64,000 nt of DNA from Anastrepha obliqua (Eukaryota > Arthropoda > Insecta > Diptera > Tephritidae): assembly GCF_027943255.1 (NCBI RefSeq), contig NC_072897.1, forward strand, positions 63,946,406-64,010,405, in the 5' to 3' direction. How positions within the stretch are numbered: the first letter of the stretch is position 1; the number at the start of each line of letters is the position of its first letter. Below are positions 1 through 11,118 of the stretch, piece by piece. The translations under genes were made by a program, and so were the position numbers. The notes below the pieces were generated by a model. It saw only the letters and a program-made list of their open reading frames with translations, was not told the origin of the DNA and did not search any database.

Positions 1-1456
1 TGTGACCTAAAAACGTCACCTCGTGCATGAAAAATGAACATTTTTCTGGATGCAATTTTAGATTGTTTTTTCTACAAAGTTTAAAAACATCTGTTAAATT
101 TTTAATCATATGTTGTTCAGAACAGCCAATGACGATTAAATCATCCATATAAAGGAATGCTTGTGAAGGCTCTAGGCCTGAGAATGCTATTGTCATCATT
201 CTCTGAAATGAGTTAGGCGCTATTTTTAAACCAAATGGTAATCGCGTGAAGCGATATGAACCATTGCTTGTTGAAAAAGACGTTATGTTTCTTGAGTTTT
301 CCTCAAGTTCAATTTGGTGGAAACCTGACATTAAGTCAAGGCATGAAAAATATGAGTTGATCGAGAATATCGTCAATTCTGGGGAGTGGAAATTTATCTG
401 ACAGCAATTTTTTATTTATTTGGCGATAATCAATTACTAATCGCCATTTTTTCTCTTTAGAGACTGGAAGAGCTTTCTTTGGGACTAACAAAAGTGGGCT
501 ATTGTATGGTGAGACAGACGGTTCAACAATATTTTGTTCAATTAATTTTCCAACTTGATGCTGGATTTCTTCTATTTGGCTATGCGGACATCGATAATTT
601 TTTACGTATACTGGCTCATCATCCTTAAGTCTCAATTTTTGCTTATAAAAATTGTTTGTTGTGATTGGTTCGGTTTCAAGTCCGAACACATCACTATACT
701 GGGTGCATATTTCTTCAAGTTGTTTCTTAAACAAAACTGGAAAATTTTTCTTTAATTTATTAATTACAGACTCCTTTCTTTTTTCTTTTGGATTTCGAAC
801 TAAATCGTAGTTCGAAAGTGATTCAAATTTTAAGTTGTTAATGCCTACTACTTGGCATGTGTCTGTGGTATTTAAGAATCGGACAAAAGTATTTTAGGCT
901 GTTGCAATAGTGTTTGCAACATAAACACCCGGTTTAATTTCCTGATTTGGAATTAAAATGTTTTCTTCTGCTGAAGACAACTCTATTTTGCGTATCACTT
1001 GGGATCTTGCTGGTAGAAGTGTCGAGTTAGTACCAGAACTAAATGTTATTGGAACGTAGACAGGATACGTTAGGTTTTGCGGTCTAATTATAAACCAATC
1101 CTCTGAACTATTGTAATCTAATTGGCAATTAAATCTTTTTATGAAATCTAATCCTATTATTCCATCGCAGAGGATTGCGAAAGCTGAATGAAGTAGATGA
1201 AATTTGTATGGAATAATGTATTTGTCTGTTTGTAATTCCATCGAGACTAGTCCTTTGGAGTTTATTACTCCTTCTCCTATGCCTCGAATGTCTATAATTC
1301 TATTGATTTGGATGTCATGAAAGACATCAGAATTTTCTTTTATAATTGAAATGTCTGCACCTGTATCAATCAAAAATGTTATCTTTTTATTTGTTGCTAC
1401 ATTTTTGAATGATACGAAATTGTTGAGACTTAAGTTAACAGTATGTATTTTATTAT
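1..1456 (-). pseudogene. pol: pol of element A: protease and reverse transcriptase, broken
   Basis: The frame opens just before the gag stop in the -1 frame relative to gag, consistent with Gag-Pol frameshifting, although I see no canonical slippery heptamer. The aspartic protease site LIDTGAD lies near 1360-1380. Reverse transcriptase follows, with the NSPLLLVPKK and WRLVIDYR blocks around 400-520 and the catalytic YMDD at 140-151. Two breaks are visible: an in-frame TAA at 894-896 between protease and RT, and a short deletion near 345 that shifts frame within the RT palm (just after ILDQL). Both flanks remain clearly alignable, so the damage is recent. RNase H and integrase lie outside the window. 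Confidence 0.85.
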
Positions 1457-2683
1457 TTAATTTTGTGTATCTGGAGGTGTCTGGGAGTTTCCCGAAGTAT
1501 TTTGGGCAACTCGGACATTATTGTTATTATAATTATTTCTGTTTTGGTCGTTGCCTCTGTTAGAATAATTTCTACCTCTGTTATTACCTCCACCTCCTCT
1601 ATTGTTATATCTGTTATTGTTATTATTATAACCGTTGTTTTGGTAATTACCTCTTCCTCGGTAATTACTTCGGTTACCTCGATAATATCCATTTTGGCGC
1701 TGTTGGAAGTGCAGTACAGTATTTGACTGTCCTGTTGCTTCGGTACAGCTGTTCACAAACTTGGATATGGCATCATTCATAATATTGAATGTGCCTGCCT
1801 GCATGATAAGTTTTACCTTATCTAAAGCGCAGTTCTGTGTCATGGCCTTGACAGCAAGCGTTGTGCTGTATTTAGTGGCTAATTCAGGTGACAATCCATC
1901 ACTGATATAAGCTCCCTCAAGAGATTTAGTTAATTTTTCTACCTCCTGGGTATACTGATTAGCTGTTTTACTTTTTTGTTGCAGATTTAGAAGTTTGGCA
2001 GATATTACTTCTACCGATTCTCCTTTCACTACTTTTGACAGTTGCGCAACTATTGCAGCTACTGTGTCTTCATTACTAATAAAGTTTCTAGCATGGCCTT
2101 TGAGCTTTGTCTTTATTAGACTTATAGCTGCTGCTTCATGTGTGCCTTTAAGGGAATCTACTAAATTTAGCGCATCTATGAAACTTTGTAGGTTTTCGGC
2201 CTTTCCATCAAACTCAGGTATGAGTGATGAGGCTAGCTTAAGGAATTCCACAATTGTTTGTGCCATTGCTATTGTTGTTTCGCTTTCTTCAAGTGTATCA
2301 ATGTCGCTTTCCGCTTTACCCTCTACTTCAATTATTGGTTTTGATTCGTCCAAATTTTGGAATTGATTTGGCTCAAACTCAATTTGATAGTAGGGATTTG
2401 TTGGTATTTGTAAGGTAATTTTGTGTCTTACACTTACATTTTCCAATCCTGTTTGTAATGAGCGTAATATTTTAAGACATTGATCTACATGTAAACTTGA
2501 TATCTTGTGTTTGTAAGAGGATGCTAATTGACTGATATTGTTATATTCAGCTACTAGAATGGTTGTATGGTGGATTAGCGTATTTACACTTATTGTTATA
2601 TCTTTGTTAATACATTTATAAGATTTTTCAAATTTTTCCTTAATTGAATTAATTTGTTTTGCTAATTCTTTCCATTCCATCAC
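1457..2683 (-). CDS. gag: gag of element A (412/mdg1-like)
   Basis: This is an open frame of 408 codons with no internal stop. The N-terminal 130 residues are helical and charged, and residues about 145-320 resemble the capsid-like core of Ty3/gypsy Gag. The C-terminal part (about 330-395) is a run of Arg-Gly and Asn-rich repeats such as NRGGGGNNRGRN, probably the nucleic-acid-binding region in place of a CCHC knuckle, which is absent. The frame ends a few codons inside the pol reading frame. It is preceded at 2779-2997 by a separate small ORF. Gag would assemble the cytoplasmic particle carrying element RNA. It appears full length and undamaged, in contrast to pol. Confidence 0.8.
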   Translation of the reverse strand: MMEWKELAKQINSIKEKFEKSYKCINKDITISVNTLIHHTTILVAEYNNISQLASSYKHKISSLHVDQCLKILRSLQTGLENVSVRHKITLQIPTNPYYQIEFEPNQFQNLDESKPIIEVEGKAESDIDTLEESETTIAMAQTIVEFLKLASSLIPEFDGKAENLQSFIDALNLVDSLKGTHEAAAISLIKTKLKGHARNFISNEDTVAAIVAQLSKVVKGESVEVISAKLLNLQQKSKTANQYTQEVEKLTKSLEGAYISDGLSPELATKYSTTLAVKAMTQNCALDKVKLIMQAGTFNIMNDAISKFVNSCTEATGQSNTVLHFQQRQNGYYRGNRSNYRGRGNYQNNGYNNNNNRYNNRGGGGNNRGRNYSNRGNDQNRNNYNNNNVRVAQNTSGNSQTPPDTQN

Positions 2684-2778
2684 TCTTAGCGATACAACTT
2701 TACCAAAACTATTGTTGACAGCAATGAATTAATATATTTTGAATTTGGAAAAAAAAAATTAAATCAGTAAAATGAATT

Positions 2779-2997
2779 TTAGACTTTATCTAAGTCGTTT
2801 GCACGGCTTAGATATCGTTTTTTTAAAGTACGTTTGTACATTAAGTAAATTTTGATTAATAAATTTGCTGCCGAAATTGCTACTATTAAAGCAAGAAGAA
2901 CAATTTGAATGTCTAAATGATTGGTTGTATCGACAACTGATATAACATTCAGCACATTGGCTGTGTTATCCTCAACTTTGGAAGTTTTTCCTCCCAT
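2779..2997 (-). CDS. Small myristoylated single-pass membrane protein upstream of gag
   Basis: This 72-residue ORF sits between the leader and gag of element A. It begins MGGKTS, matching the N-myristoylation rule (Gly2, Ser six residues in). One hydrophobic span covers about residues 29-51 (IVLLALIVAISAANLL core). It is followed by a basic stretch KRTLKKR and a polar tail ending in DLDKV. No signal peptide or cysteine is present. This layout (N-myristate, one span, polybasic juxtamembrane tail) is that of reovirus FAST fusion proteins; the likeness is architectural only, and I infer no more than a membrane-active accessory role. Its place ahead of gag suggests translation from the 5' end of genomic RNA or from a spliced message. 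Confidence 0.7.
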   Translation of the reverse strand: MGGKTSKVEDNTANVLNVISVVDTTNHLDIQIVLLALIVAISAANLLIKIYLMYKRTLKKRYLSRANDLDKV

Positions 2998-3777
2998 TTT
3001 TTTTTTTAAATATCTATTTGACTTCTTTAAAAAATTTTTTTTTTGTTTTAGTTATGGATTTGTCATTTCGTTTCTTCTATATATATATATATACAATTTA
3101 TTAATCCCTTTTTTTTTTTTGTTTTTCAATCAATTTTTTTTTTTTCATTACTTATATTTGCTGTTTTTACAAATATATTTTTATATATTTTTACTTTAAA
3201 AAATTTTTTTTGTTATTATTTTATTCACTCGCAGGTGAATTTACAATGTTTCCTGCCTATATTTTGTACAGCCTTCCGACATGTACTCTAATCGGGCGAG
3301 TTCTCGCTCAATTTTACAATGTATTTTTTTTTTATTATAATAATATATGAAAATTAAAATATATTGGTGTGCGCACTTGGGAGCGCTGTCGGTCCTCGGT
3401 GGTGTCCTTGTCCTTGGCCTAGCTTGTAACGCTAGGCGGTGCCGGTGCTGGTCGCACAGGCTGCTGTGCAATGTTTGCACGTGTAGTTGCAGAAATGGCT
3501 TAAAACGTTCGCGCGCCAACATACAACAAAATTAAATTTCAACCAAATGATTTGGCCAAAAATACTTAAAGTGCCCAAAGTCGTAGTGGGAGGTGTGAAG
3601 CAAAGTGGACAACACACAAAAAAAAAACGGGGACGCCAGTCAGCGACAGACGACGGCGATGGAGGGATAGCTCCATTACCAACAGCTATCCCAGAATACA
3701 AGGGACAGTGCCCGGATGACTGCGAGGGACCGCTGGACAGCCCATTCTGCAGCTACGTTTTAAACGAAAACTAAAAA
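2998..3777 (-). other. 5' leader of element A
   Basis: About 780 bases lie between the primer site and the small ORF. The part next to the LTR (3360-3777) is comparatively GC-rich, and the part next to the ORF (3000-3220) is a long run of A-rich sequence on the minus strand. I see no convincing coding frame on either strand. It probably holds packaging and translation signals. Confidence 0.5.
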
Positions 3778-3793
3778 CTTGTCACGGTCGCCA
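3778..3793 (-). promoter_or_regulatory. Primer-binding site of element A (tRNA-Arg type)
   Basis: On the minus strand the LTR end ...CCTACA is followed directly by TGGCGACCGTGACAAG. This begins with the TGG expected opposite a tRNA CCA end and matches the tRNA-Arg primer site used by the mdg1/412 group with about one mismatch. Confidence 0.75.
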
Positions 3794-4241
3794 TGTAGGA
3801 TTAAAAGGTGGTTCGTTATCTTTAAACACGTTTACTCTTTGTCTTTCAATATGGAACTGAATCCAATCTTTTATTTCAAAAATTACTTAGGCTAAATACA
3901 TGCTGCTTATACATAGAGTTCTGCCGCTGAGAGCAGCGACAGAACGGGAGAGCGTAGTATGCATGTATGTATGTATGTATGTTATTGTATATACATGCAG
4001 AAGGCATATATATAATGCGCTGGGACCGAACGGTCGAAGCGTCAAAGTGCTTGCACTGCAGATCCCACGCTGCAGGCCAGTCCGCATAAGTGACGGATCA
4101 TATTGCTGCACTTATATATTTGATTGTATAAACATAGCAACAAAGTGTCGCTATGTTGTGAGTATGGCATATGACCACTTGATGTATTGTATACTCTACA
4201 ATACTGTGGGCATATGCTTATTAGGCATACAACATACTACA
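3794..4241 (-). repeat. 5' LTR of element A
   Basis: This 448-bp block on the minus strand starts TGTAGT and ends CCTACA, giving the TG...CA ends of an LTR, with the primer site immediately inside. It contains TATA-like AT-rich stretches and a TATG microsatellite near 3961-3985. The partner 3' LTR is outside the window. Confidence 0.75.
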
Positions 4242-4313
4242 GCATAAGCAAATTTAAATTTGTGAATTTATATATGTATGTATATATGCGGATATATGTA
4301 TATATGTTGTGTG

Positions 4314-7300
4314 TAGAGTTGGGTATTTCCCGAGAAAATCCCAATCTCGAGAATCGGGATTTCCCGAAATAACGAAAATTTCAATTCTCGAGATGCGGGA
4401 TTTCCCGAAAATAATTTTTGAGATTTCTCGAGAATTCTCGAAAATTCGGAAAAAATTCCAAAAAATTAAAAAAAAAAATCTAAAACCAGTGAAAGAGCAA
4501 TGAATTTCATAAAATATTATTTTTATTTATTTTTATTAAAGTATAAGTTACATAAAAAAATATTTGAAAATATTACTATCTCAATTATTGCAAACAAAAA
4601 AGTGAAACAAAAATAATTACAAAAAAATTCAAAACAAAAATAATTCAAGATTATACTTATTAAAATAGGGGGCAAAAGTGATTGTAAACATTATTTCCCA
4701 AAATGGTGTTTTAAAAAACACAGACTGTCAATGGCTTCGTCTGACAATCGCGTACGCTTTTTGGACACAAAATTACCCGCTGTAGAAAAATTCCTCTCAT
4801 TTTGAGTCGATGTTGGCTTAACAGTGTTAAAAGCCCCGATCAGTCTTTCAACATTTTGTGTTTTCTCTTCAGTTTTTTCATATAGTTTTAGCTCGTTTCT
4901 AAGCGACGAAAACATCTGGTTCGCCGCATGTGGCGCAATGTCTGCTTTCAGTTTTGAGCATTGCTGAACGTATTTTTCAAGCTGTTTCGCCATATCTTCT
5001 TCATCGACGTTGTTGGTTGCAAATACGTCATCATCGTCAGAACTAGACACTGCTTGGTCTTCTTGAATGCTCGTAGAAAATAGACGAACCAAGAAGTTTT
5101 CGGCTTCTTTTATCAATTCTGTTTTAGAACAGGTGTGGAAAAATTCAGATTTGTCACTAGAGCTGTTAACTGGATCGTGTAAATATTTAAAGGCCGATAA
5201 CAAACGGCTAGATCTACGAGCTGTTAAGTTTTTTTTAGGCTGGATAAGAATTCATTGCCCAATTCGGTGTGCTGATTCTCCAATTTTGTGAACAAAAATT
5301 TGAGAATAGAATCCGCAGCAAGTAAGTTCACATTTTGGCGACTAAGTGCTTCTACAGCAACACGTATAGGTTTAAGAGCATTTATGATATCCTCGCAATA
5401 CTTTTCTTCTGCGTCAGTAGTGGCCATAAAATTTAAATTAAGAGTGCTTGCTGATGCAAATGTATCTGGCCAGCATAGTTTCCAGGCTATTCCAACGTGT
5501 TTTGCAATCCAACAGCAAGAAAAGCTCTTTCTTCTCGACCTCTTTAACATAATCCTGCAAGATGGCATTCCGTACAGGCGAGTTCTTGAATTTCAAAACT
5601 ATCTTGCGAACCTTTTTACGTTTTCAAATGCAGACTTTATAGTGACCGTCTTGTCAGCAACAAATACGATATTGTCGTCCTCGTCATCGGAAGCGTTTTC
5701 CGCATTAATGTCGGAAAATAAAGTACTGGCTGCATTGTTTTCATTTTCATCGGAGCCTCTATCATCCGAATCGTCTCCATCGCTTACGTCACTATCGTAT
5801 ATCCTGTTTGCGACTTTTCGTTTCTGGTACATTACCTCCATGACCACCAAATGTATGCCGTGATTGTAGCAAATCTGTTGATGCGCTGGTGATAGTCTCC
5901 CAAATTTGATCATGACACTGGCACCATCACTTGTAATAGCCACGATGTCGGACTGTAGTTTTATATTGAAGTCTGAAAGCATTGCATTTACGAGCTCATA
6001 TACTTTTTCAGCGGGACATGATTCCTGAATGCGAACCAGGCCAAGGTTGTCAGATTGTCCATCGTCATTATATATATGGATGTTCATGTAACGTCGGTTT
6101 CGCACGCTTGTCCACTCGTCGATGCTCAAGCTCAACTTACGCTGTGCAGATTTAAAATTTTCAATTTTGATCTTCAAATCGCTTTTTATTTTCGTGCAGT
6201 ACTTCATAACCAAACCCAGAACAGCTTTGTGACACTTTGGAAGATGAAATCCTAAGCGGCTACTATTACGAATGAACTCACTTTTTGTTATCGCGTTTAT
6301 TGGAATTCCATCTTTTGCAGCCAATTTTGCAACAATTTGTTCAAACGATTCAGGCGAGGAAGAAGTATTGAAAAAGTTGTGAAGAGTTCGGGTCTTCTTG
6401 GCTGGTGGCTGTTATTTTGGAGCCTCATGTTCCCTTCGCTTCATGTTGTGTATCCTCTCCATGTGACGGGGAAGTCCAGATGTTGACGATGACTTGCATT
6501 TAATGATTTTATTGCATTTCAAACATGTTGCTTCGTCGTCAAATCGCTTGAAAAGCTGCCACACTTGGTCGTATTCGTATTCTGAACTCATGATTTTTAA
6601 TGCTAAAAATTCAAAATTTGTTTTAAATTTTGTTTTTTAAAGGAAGTAACTAACCGGTACTCACAGTCAACGATACGTCGATTCAAAACTTAAAAATAAG
6701 TAATATTTGGACCACAAAATATTTTATTATACGGTGTATAATTTATACTTAATCAGGTACCACAAAATGAAATGCACCCGCTCACTACAAAAAATAAATT
6801 TACAAACGTCGTCTGTGCAGTCTGCGAACAAATTGAAATTGCTTGAGTATTTTCAAAGCATTTCTAATTGCTTAACTGCTGCTACATATAAGAAACACAT
6901 AAAACTAAACTTCATTAGCTTGATGTTACAGTGCTTTCCCTCGACATAGCATAGCAACGCATCTAGCATTTACTCTGTAGTCACCCTAAAACAAAGAAAA
7001 AACAAACAAACAAACAAATGAAACAGTTATACTGTTGTGGCTTTTCGCATAGCAATTGAAACTATGGTGTGAATTGTATGTGATTCTGCGAATTAGTATG
7101 TAGTATGCGATTCTTTGTAACATAATGGCCGTTACAGTTTGGTGTTTCCAGGTATTAATCATATGTATGTGTATTCTTTTACTTTTGAAAGAATTGTTTT
7201 TTCTCTTAATATTTGACAACAAAAATTAAAAAAAAAAATGGATTTCTCGAGAAATCTTGAAACATTCTCGAGATTCGGGATTTCCCGAAATGCTAAAAAT

Positions 7301-7382
7301 TTCAATTCTCGAGATTCGGGATGGAAAAATATCCAGAATTTCTTAAGAATTCCCGTCGGGAAATTCCCGAAACCCAGCTCTA
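4314..7382 (-). mobile_element. hAT-superfamily DNA transposon, complete ends, dead transposase
   Basis: The element is bounded by terminal inverted repeats (TAGAGTTGGG on the left, TAGAGCTGGG read inward from the right) and by perfect 8-bp target duplications GTTGTGTG at 4306-4313 and 7383-7390, diagnostic of hAT. Subterminal regions (4314-4450 and 7238-7382) carry repeated blocks containing CTCGAGATTCGGGATTTCCC in both orientations, probable transposase binding sites. The 3,069-bp size and single minus-strand transposase gene fit a once-autonomous copy. Confidence 0.92.
4691..6591 (-). pseudogene. hAT transposase with BED finger, inactivated
   Basis: Starting at 6591, the first 45 codons hold a BED zinc finger (C-x2-C in CLKC, then H-x4-H in HMERIH). 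The central region has the hAT RNase H-like core, including SIDEWTS near 6120 and a TRWNSLE block near 5500. The C-terminal dimerisation domain near 4700-4800 reads NERNFSTAGNFVSKKRTRLS. Breaks are a TAA at about 6415 just after the finger and three frame changes near 5600, 5460 and 5230. An acidic insertion rich in Asp/Ser/Glu lies between the core blocks (about 5680-5800). All major domains are present, so this was an autonomous copy that decayed after insertion. Confidence 0.88.
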
Positions 7383-7482
7383 GTTGTGTGTATGTACATA
7401 TGTGCCTCGCCACAGCAAAACATACGGTAAAATTTCTGAAGAAATCCAGCGCGCATTCATAGGCACAGCATTGCATGTACAG

Positions 7483-7911
7483 TAGGGCGGGTCGATTTAA
7501 AAATCGCTCATTGCTCTATGAAAATCGTATTCTAGGGATCAAAATAAGAAACTTTGCCGAAGGAACCATACCTCTAAAACGAATTCTGATGTCCCCCAAT
7601 TTCAAAATATCACCATTTTTGGCCTTTACATGAAAAAATCAGCTAAATGGCTATGTTTTTTCTTTATTTTTATTTATTTATAATATTATCTATTTTTTCT
7701 CTTAAGAAATTTATTTAGTCAGAACATATGTAAATGAATGAATGTGAGTTATAGAAAAGAAACTAAAAAAGTTCGACCCATATTAGGGGACATCAGAAAT
7801 CGTTTTAGAGGTATGGTTCCTTCGGCAAAATTTCTTATTCTGATCCCTAGAATATGATTTTCACAGAGCAATGGGCGATTTTTTTGCCTTCCCACAAATC
7901 GACCCGGCCTA
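7483..7911. mobile_element. Non-autonomous TIR element (MITE), 429 bp
   Basis: The two ends are long inverted repeats of about 110 bp starting TAGG(G/C)CGGGTCGATTT, and the element is flanked by identical 8-bp duplications ATGTACAG at 7475-7482 and 7912-7919. No ORF is present. The 8-bp duplication points to hAT (or P) mobilisation. The terminal sequence differs from the hAT at 4314-7382, so it is probably not a deletion product of it. Confidence 0.85.
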
Positions 7912-7921
7912 ATGTACAGTA

Positions 7922-8640
7922 ACCTTGAACAGGCAGCTGCGGTTGCCGAGCATTTAGAAACATATATTTACATACATATATGGGTGCAAACATATTTACG
8001 GAGCCGCGGGCACTCGACTTGACAAAAATTGAATATTGGCAAATAATATTCTACGCGAAATATTCCAATATTGACTATTTTCGAATTGTCGAGAAAATTA
8101 GCATATGGGCGGCTCGTTTTATGAATGAAAGTACTTGCTCTTAGAACTATGAGCTCGAATTTATAAATCAATTTTTTGATGATGAGTTTTTGTTGCACAG
8201 TACAATAGTTGAAACTGTTCGGCGCCGCCGCGACTGTTCAGCGCTATGGCAAATAGGATGATGGCCGCTACGCCTGCGCCTATTAATGCATTTTGTTCTT
8301 GTAGTCGCTAGGCATAGAATTTTAGCTTTGGACGACATACGCATTTACAGGAATAAAGTGAGTGGCCTGTGTGTGCGGTTCTATGTAGATGCATATGTGT
8401 ATATTAATAAGCATTGTTTTGCTGGAAGTTCAGAACACAAATATGTATGTACGTACATAGGCTAGGCCATAGTATAGCATACATACATATGTATAAAAAA
8501 TTCAAACCAAGCGTCCTACGAATGTTTGCGTGTATGTTAGTACGTCTGTGTATTATACGCGTTACGACGCTCATAATAGCAACCGCGTGTGCTGTATTGC
8601 GTCCGTATTTTTATATTCGTAAATATTTTCATTTTTAAAT
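7922..8640 (+). repeat. Divergent relic of family E (solo segment)
   Basis: Blocks here, such as GGAGCCGCGG then CACTCGAC then GACAAAAATT, then TTCCAATATTGACTATTTTC and TGTAGTCGCTAGGC, recur in the same order inside the two E elements (11640-12340, 28620-29340) and inverted at 46480-46860. It lacks the E terminal repeats. No coding frame is evident. Confidence 0.65.
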
Positions 8641-8653
8641 ATTTACCGCAATT

Positions 8654-8776
8654 ATGCCGAAAAATAATGCAGAAAAGTGTCGTGAATTTCGACAGAAAAA
8701 AAAACAAAAAGAAAATAAAACTAAACATAAGCCACTCGTATCATTTGTTGAAATTGAAAACATTGAGGATGAATAA
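8654..8776 (+). CDS. Short ORF, 40 residues, basic, unrecognised
   Basis: This ATG-initiated frame encodes a short very basic peptide beginning MPKNNAEKCREFRQKKK and ending in an acidic tail. Similar AEKCREFR-like starts occur at the N-termini of several insect transposon-related proteins, so it may be a first-exon remnant. No domain can be named, and it may be untranslated chance sequence. Confidence 0.25.
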   Translation: MPKNNAEKCREFRQKKKQKENKTKHKPLVSFVEIENIEDE

Positions 8777-8779
8777 CAA

Positions 8780-9446
8780 TAAAATGAAGAAAATAAAATA
8801 TGAACTTTATAGCAATATTATAATGAACCTATAATTATCCCGCTCCTAATGCTGCTTTCGTCTCATTCTCTCTCAGTTTGTTTTACGGAAGGTTTCACTT
8901 CTATCGCGTCTAACCGTTAGACTGGTATTTTTTTTTTTTTTTTTTTGTAGGATTTTAATCTTCTGCTTTGATGCAGATGTGGATTTGAAGCCGTCATCTA
9001 TCTCTGATTCGCTCATTACATCTAAATATTGCATGACTTTTCTTTCCATGTTATTTTGAGTTAGAGAAGTGGTAGTTGGTGTGTTTGGCTTTGTTGGTGG
9101 TTTTGTTGGCTGTACTGCGAGTGGGTGATTAAAGTGTGGTGAATTTTGATGTTCTTATTGTGAGTTGAGTGTTGTTTGTTTAGATGCATGTTAACTGGTG
9201 ACTTCTGCAAATGTATAGTATTTGCAGAGAACGTAAATTGATAGAGAAGGCTCAGGAACAAATGAGCAGGTTAAATGTCAAATGCTAACAAAACGCGTGT
9301 AAGAAAGTTTTATTATTTCACCATGGCCTTGGAAAAGTTAACAGAAGAGAGTTAACATAACGGAGCGTAGTCAACAGAAATAAATATAGCGTTTGCATTG
9401 AAATGTAAAATGCCAGGATTTGGTGTTAGGGAAAAGAAATTACAGC
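8780..9446. other. Interspersed sequence without identifiable gene
   Basis: This AT-rich stretch holds a T-tract at about 8930-8948 and unremarkable sequence. A minus-strand frame near 8950-9050 is Ser/Lys rich and unrecognised. I see no repeat shared with the rest of the window until 9447. Confidence 0.4.
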
Positions 9447-9859
9447 AGACTTTTACATTTTTCTTTCATGCTTATTTCCCGTCGGCATTTTGCATGCGCA
9501 AATGGATTATTTCTTGTGAGATGAATAAATTAATTCTAAGTATATGCATGCATGAATGTGAAATTTTAAGTATCTAATTAACTAAATTGTATTTATATTA
9601 AGTGCATTACCAAAATTATTTTAAAATATCCACATAAAAAATTGGCTTTGTAAACCACTCATTTGCATCAAGGGTTATTATTCAACAATATGTGCCCTTT
9701 TTAAATTATTATATACATATGTATATTCATATACTACAAAGTGGTGAATAGATATAACATCTACCATCCATATTCATGTGGGCAGAAAAAAATTTGACCT
9801 GCCTCAAAACATAGCTCATATGTATCTACATATAAATACTTCAAAGCAAATAGTCAAAC
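9447..9859 (+). repeat. Tandem unit U1 (partial) of the ~478-bp array
   Basis: It contains the conserved blocks TTCCCGTCGGCATTTTGCAT, GGATTATTTCTTGTGAGATG and CATCTACCATCCATATTCAT found in every unit. It ends with GTCAAAC (9853-9859), which is duplicated after the E1 element at 13308. The unit's 5' part is replaced by unrelated sequence. Confidence 0.7.
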
Positions 9860-11118
9860 CAGAGAATGTTAATGCAATGAGAAGGAGCAAATATTAAATG
9901 AGCTTTTTTCGAGTACTAATTTGTAGATTCATACTAAGGAATTTTCAAATTCAACTTTCCTCACTAGTGGGGAATTGCAGATATTTACCTCGCAAGTGGA
10001 GGGTTTCTATATTTACTTACCACGCTAGGACAGGAATTCATATTTTCTCTGCGTTTACCACACTACTAAGGAATTTCATAAAATTTTTCGCCACACTACT
10101 AAGGAAATCGACTTATTTCATGCCCACAGCGAAGCGAATAAATTTGCTATTAAGAAGGCCGCGTGCAGAAGTTAAAGTCGGCGGAATTATTCGTTTTGTT
10201 TTTTGGCACGTATTTAATTCAGGTTCAAGTCCTGAAGTCATATTTTTTTTCTTACACATTTTTTTTTTACAATTCAAACCAGGAAGGTTTGGTAAAATTT
10301 TTGAGTTTATTTTAATTAAAATTTCTTTAAAATACTGTTTTTTTGTATTTTATAAATGGAAATTTCTTATGGTGTAAAATAGTTCATACTGAATATGACC
10401 TGATTTTTATATAAATCAATTAAAACAGAAAATATGTACATATGTATGTCTTTAATCTCTTTCATCAAATCCAAATTATTTTGCTGAGAAAATATCATTC
10501 TAATATCCGTCCAGAAAGACAAACGCGAATACACACATAGCACATATGCATATAATTACGCATACAAACATTCAACTAACGCAGAATATGTGCATATAAA
10601 ACTGCGAATCGAATAAATGAGTGATTTAGAAAAGTTCATTAGTAATTGTAGTTTAGCGCAATCGTGAAAGACGTGTCGTATATGCAGTACATCGTCCCAT
10701 ATTTGACTCAGGTTCAAGTCCCTTAGGTATTTTTCTTTGTTCGATATTTTTATTTAATTTTTTGTATTTGGTTTAATTAGAATTGATTTAAAATAGCGTA
10801 TTAAGGTTTTTCTAATACCTGTTATTTAGAAATGTATTTTCTATATAACATTATTCATACTTCTTTTGAATTGATTTATATAATTATATGTATAAAAGCC
10901 ATAAAGGCAATCATATGAATATGCATTCCTATATTTAATCTCTTTAGTCAAATCTGAACTACTTACATACACATATTGATGATACACGCATATGTACATA
11001 AATATATATAAATACATATATACAAGCCTTCAACGAACGCAAAATGTGTTCATATAAAAAACAACAACTGCGACCGCCTTCTTGTCCGTCAGTGAAAAGA
11101 TGGGATATGTATACCCTA

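Larger units (their letters stand above)
1..4241 (-). mobile_element. LTR retrotransposon A (412/mdg1-like), truncated by window edge
   Basis: Read on the minus strand the order is LTR (4241-3794), primer site (3793-3778), leader, a small membrane-protein ORF, gag, then pol running off the window at position 1. The LTR ends TGTAGT...CCTACA, the tRNA-Arg-type primer site, the small ORF ahead of gag and the RGG/Asn-rich gag without a zinc knuckle all fit the mdg1/412 group. The 3' half and second LTR are not visible, so age and target duplication cannot be judged. Pol carries one nonsense codon and one frameshift, so this copy is dead although gag is open. Confidence 0.85.

Noticed and set aside
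3487..3774. A 95-residue + strand frame rich in Lys and Pro
   Set aside because: Lies antisense in the leader of element A next to the primer site; no domain or conservation argument.
9898..10377. A 159-residue + strand frame also open in E2 for its first 90 codons
   Set aside because: Repeated because E is duplicated; composition resembles AT-rich noncoding DNA, and the frame differs between copies after an indel near 27140.
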